From Microvirga sp. 17 mud 1-3 (lineage in GTDB: Bacteria; Pseudomonadota; Alphaproteobacteria; Rhizobiales; Beijerinckiaceae), in contig NZ_CP029481.1 of the NCBI RefSeq assembly GCF_003151255.1, positions 620,001-684,000 on the forward strand: a DNA stretch of 64,000 nt, given 5' to 3'. How positions within the stretch are numbered: the first letter of the stretch is position 1; every line of letters starts with the position of its first letter. The position numbers were made by a program, and so were the translations under genes. Under the pieces are notes generated by a model, which was given only the letters and a program-made list of their open reading frames with translations, ran no database searches and was not told where the DNA came from. Positions 61,090 through 64,000 of the stretch are shown here, one piece after another.

Positions 61090-61383
61090 TCAGGTACTGC
61101 GGACCCAGTTGATCACGGGTTTCTCCCGCCACATGCAACGTTCCAACCGCAAGCCGATCAAATGCTGCATGCGTGCAAGGGATTGCTCGTCCTCTGCTTC
61201 GACGACGAGTGTCAGATAGCGGTTTGAAGCCCGCATGATGCAATGGCCGAAGTCGAACTCTGCCCGCCCCTTGGTGCCCGAATAGGTGGCGGGGGTGCTG
61301 GGAGCGAACTGCTTGCAGAGCTGCGCGAGGTAGAGATCGGGCACCTCGGTTCCGATACTGGCCTCTGATCTCAAGGCTGGCAT
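61090..61383 (-). CDS. DUF2218-family protein
   Basis: This 97-residue soluble protein has the DUF2218 pattern: an N-terminal helix with LYLAQLCKQFAPSTPATYSGTKGRAEFDFGHCIMRAS, then YLTLVVEAEDEQSLARMQHLIGLRLERCMWREKPVINW. Members are found next to metal, siderophore or iron-sulfur genes in some genomes, but the function is unknown. The ATG at 61383 (MPALRSEAS) matches the usual start; ATG 61398 is possible. It is convergent with the sugar transporter operon and appears to be a single gene. Confidence 0.72.
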   Translation of the reverse strand: MPALRSEASIGTEVPDLYLAQLCKQFAPSTPATYSGTKGRAEFDFGHCIMRASNRYLTLVVEAEDEQSLARMQHLIGLRLERCMWREKPVINWVRST

Positions 61384-61556
61384 CACAGTCACTCTCATTC
61401 TTAGAAATAGCGGAATCCTGGGGGCCAATCTCTCGAATGGCAGCTCCCAGGTGACTTAAAATGCCTCATCTTGAGATGAGATTTCAATCAGCATTTTTAG
61501 TAAAGCGCTCTAAAGTAAGGATATTTCCTGTTATATCGTAAGGACTTTCTCTGGGA

Positions 61557-63857
61557 TCAGAAGGATGCGGCCGACCAGTTGCGCAAAAAGGCCGGAACCT
61601 CTGCGGCGGCCATAGGATGCGCGAAGAAGTTCCCTTGGGCCTGGTGGCAGCCTTTTCCCCGCAGGAAATGGGCTTGCTCTGCAGTCTCTACCCCCTCGGC
61701 GATCACGATCAAGCCGAGACTGATACCCAGTTCGATGACGGCAAAGACGATAGCGGCGTTGTCCGGATCCGCCTCGAGGCCTTTGACGAAACTCTGATCG
61801 ATCTTGATTTCATCGACCGGAAATTGCTTGAGGTGGATGAGAGAAGCATAGCCCGTTCCGAAGTCGTCCAGGGCAATTCGGATATTGCTGTCGTGAAACT
61901 GTTTCAGAGCTTGCGACACATGGGCCGCGCTCCGTCCTAGAAAAACGGTTTCGGTGATCTCGACATCCAGGCGCTCCTTGGGGACGCCGGCCGTGTGCAG
62001 AATATCGAGAAAGCGCTTGGCAAGGCCGATCCAGTTAAACTGGGCCGATGACAGGTTGACAGCGACCCGTCCGCAATCGATCTCCTGGCTGAGCCAGCGG
62101 CGGATGTCCGACGCAACTTGACGGAGGATGCTCTCCCCTACGCCGATGGACAGTTCGGGGTCGTCGAAGGCGCTGGAGAAGGATGCTGGCGTCAGCAAAC
62201 CATATTGCGGATGGCGCCATCGGGCCAAGGCTTCAAAGCCGACGACCTGCCCTGACGCCAGGTCGATCTTCGGCTGGTAGAAGGGGACGATCTGGCCCTT
62301 CTGCAACGCCTCCTCGATGCCGCGCGCAACCGCAGCCTTGTGCTCGATATGATGGCGCATGTCAGGGGAGTAGACGACAGCACAGTTCTTGCCGCGTGCC
62401 TTCGCTGCGTAGAGGGCGAGATCCGCATCCTTCATCAGTTCGGCCGGCTTGTCGTCATGGGCCGGGTAGCTGGCAATCCCGATGCTGGCGTGGCAGGATA
62501 GAACGCTGTCCCCAAATGGAACTGGTTGCCGAAGCTCCATTAGAACCTGCTCCGAGAGCGCACGGGCACGGGCAAGAGCGTCGACACCTGTCGCGACGAG
62601 GACGAACTCGTCCCCACCCAGCCGTGCAACGGTACCGGTATCCTGTGCCAGACCGCGCAGTCGTTGAGCCACGGTCCTCAGTAGCGTATCCCCGGCATCG
62701 TGCCCGAGCGTATCGTTAGTCAGCTTGAAGTTATCAAGGTCGATCAGGAGAAGGATCACCCCATCCCCGTTCCGCTCGGCTTCGGCGAGCGCCTGCTCGA
62801 ATCTGCTCTGGAAAAGGGCGCGATTGGGCAGATCCGTCAATGCGTCGTGGCTCGCCGCCCGCCAGGACCGCTCTTCGGCTGCCTTACGTTCTGTGATGTC
62901 CACGACTGCGGACATGATGTGCGGAACGCCACCAATATCGAGAGCTTTTCCTGCCAGAAGGACTGTACGGAAGGAGCCGTCGGCAATGCGGATCGTTGCC
63001 TCGAAGTCATGAACGTAGCCATCTCTCTCCAATGCCTCGAGGAAGGCCTGTCGTTCGGCGGGATCGACATAGATCTCATCGACGGTCTGAATGCCCAGCG
63101 TACGCCAATGGGCGCCGAAGAAGCGCATTCCTGCCTCGTTCGCATCGATGATCGTTCCATCTGCTCGGACTACTGCCAAGGGAATGGGAACGGTCTTGAA
63201 CATCGTCTCGAACATGGCTTTGCTCTCGGCAATTTCCCGGTTGGCTTGCCGGAGGGCATCGCTTGCAAACCATTCCGTTCGCTGCAGGCGGTTCGAACGA
63301 GCGAGAACCAGAATGAGAGCCGCGTTCAGCGTGATCATTGCCAGAATGAGGCCCGGTATCGTGAGACTGGAGCGCTCAGGAGAGAGATAGCCGACGAGCA
63401 TCAGGGTGCTGCACGCCACCCCGGACACAACCGACCAGCGGAAGGCCGTTGGAACGGCGAGATAGTAGATGGACGGCAGCAGGAGGACTGCAAAGAGCGC
63501 GATTTCGCTATGGGAGCTGACAAGGAACGCAACAGCTATTCCGGTGATCGACTCCCAGACGATCAAGTGCTTCTGGATTTGATGAAAGCTTGTGGCTTCT
63601 CGGACCAGCCATAGGCAGACGACGGCGGTCAGAACTACGACCAGTCGGGCCGGGATCGCAACCAGGAGGTGCGGTGTACCGTAAAAGCGCCAATCGCTGA
63701 CGAGGAATAAGGCGTTGAGGATTGCCGAGAACATGAGAAGCAGGCGGACATGCCGCAGCGTCTCAGGGAAACGGCTGGCCTGGAACGCAGCCTCACGGTC
63801 GGGAGCGGTGAACTCCCCGCCGATGGGGGTTAAAGACGGAGATTGAGATTCTGGCAT
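61557..63857 (-). CDS. Membrane-bound PAS-GGDEF-EAL cyclic di-GMP protein
   Basis: This 766-residue protein has an N-terminal membrane region with about six helices (residues 40-205), a PAS domain (about 225-345, with FKTVPIPLAVVRADGTIIDANEAGMRFFG), a GGDEF domain with intact ARLGGDEFVLV, and an EAL domain with all core motifs: GFEALARWRHPQYG, VNLSSAQFN, EITETVFL, ALDDFGTGYASL, IKIDQSFVKGL and IAEGVET. It may therefore both make and break cyclic di-GMP, with the balance set by membrane or PAS signals. The ATG at 63857 (MPESQSPSL) is preferred to a start 12 nt upstream. The 143 bp to the window end show no gene. Confidence 0.9.
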   Translation of the reverse strand: MPESQSPSLTPIGGEFTAPDREAAFQASRFPETLRHVRLLLMFSAILNALFLVSDWRFYGTPHLLVAIPARLVVVLTAVVCLWLVREATSFHQIQKHLIVWESITGIAVAFLVSSHSEIALFAVLLLPSIYYLAVPTAFRWSVVSGVACSTLMLVGYLSPERSSLTIPGLILAMITLNAALILVLARSNRLQRTEWFASDALRQANREIAESKAMFETMFKTVPIPLAVVRADGTIIDANEAGMRFFGAHWRTLGIQTVDEIYVDPAERQAFLEALERDGYVHDFEATIRIADGSFRTVLLAGKALDIGGVPHIMSAVVDITERKAAEERSWRAASHDALTDLPNRALFQSRFEQALAEAERNGDGVILLLIDLDNFKLTNDTLGHDAGDTLLRTVAQRLRGLAQDTGTVARLGGDEFVLVATGVDALARARALSEQVLMELRQPVPFGDSVLSCHASIGIASYPAHDDKPAELMKDADLALYAAKARGKNCAVVYSPDMRHHIEHKAAVARGIEEALQKGQIVPFYQPKIDLASGQVVGFEALARWRHPQYGLLTPASFSSAFDDPELSIGVGESILRQVASDIRRWLSQEIDCGRVAVNLSSAQFNWIGLAKRFLDILHTAGVPKERLDVEITETVFLGRSAAHVSQALKQFHDSNIRIALDDFGTGYASLIHLKQFPVDEIKIDQSFVKGLEADPDNAAIVFAVIELGISLGLIVIAEGVETAEQAHFLRGKGCHQAQGNFFAHPMAAAEVPAFLRNWSAASF

Positions 63858-64000
63858 CAGGTCACGCAATGGTCCGTCGTCCAGTTAATGTCAGCTCCAG
63901 TGCCCTCCGCAAGAGGAAACGTCAGGGATTGTGGCTAAGTCCAGGGGAAGCAAGACTTATTTGGATGAGAGCTAGCGGTGGGCGGCCATGTTGGCTGAAA

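Overview
This window is GC-rich alphaproteobacterial chromosome, most likely from the Hyphomicrobiales (Rhizobiales), and plausibly near Methylobacteriaceae such as Microvirga. Support for this comes from the phaA-phaB/phaR arrangement, the CioAB-type cytochrome bd oxidase, the style of the GntR and BadF-kinase amino-sugar operon, and short palindromes that begin TAGAGC, a common rhizobial repeat style. I saw no tRNA, rRNA, CRISPR array, phage or insertion sequence.

Layout. 1-2.9 kb: the 3' part of an ECF sigma factor gene, an anti-sigma gene broken by a frameshift, and a periplasmic sulfite dehydrogenase pair (sorAB-like). 3-9.3 kb: YafK-type L,D-transpeptidase, D-Ala-D-Ala ligase, accA, a methyltransferase, glyoxalase II and an acetyltransferase. 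9.4-13.6 kb: EamA exporter, repeats and the PHB genes phaB, phaA and phaR. 13.6-25.8 kb: a degenerate GGDEF/EAL protein, rpmF, mtgA facing a prenyl synthase, a second EamA protein, kup, ispG, a Fur/Zur-type regulator, a protein methyltransferase and a glycosyltransferase. 25.9-34.4 kb: SemiSWEET, topoisomerase IB, cytochrome bd (cioAB-like) with a 49-codon accessory gene, and a type I secretion ABC/HlyD pair. 34.4-42.4 kb: a glutathione transferase gene with an internal stop facing an HxlR regulator, otsB-GH15-glk, a very short minus-strand gene with an extreme Shine-Dalgarno sequence, prfC and a PfkB kinase.

43.5-61.1 kb is the most coherent region, an amino-sugar and peptidoglycan-recycling island. 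It holds murQ with a BadF-type kinase, anmK with a cytosolic serine hydrolase, a peptide ABC transporter that has a binding protein and two permeases but no ATPase gene here, the operon BadF kinase - GntR - SIS deaminase - nagA - Gfo/Idh, and a complete sugar ABC transporter. The implied flow is import of anhydro-muropeptides and GlcNAc sugars, phosphorylation by AnmK and the BadF kinases, ether cleavage by MurQ, deacetylation by NagA, and deamination to fructose-6-phosphate by the SIS protein. A short motif with core CCAATAT occurs in three of the island's control regions and could be the site of the local GntR regulator.

The window ends with a DUF2218 protein and an intact membrane-PAS-GGDEF-EAL protein.

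Points worth a second look: the 24-residue gene at 39666-39740 with 17 nt of complementarity to the 16S rRNA 3' end, the shared island motif, repeats that supply the stop codons of two genes, the two disrupted genes, and the ATPase-less transporter.
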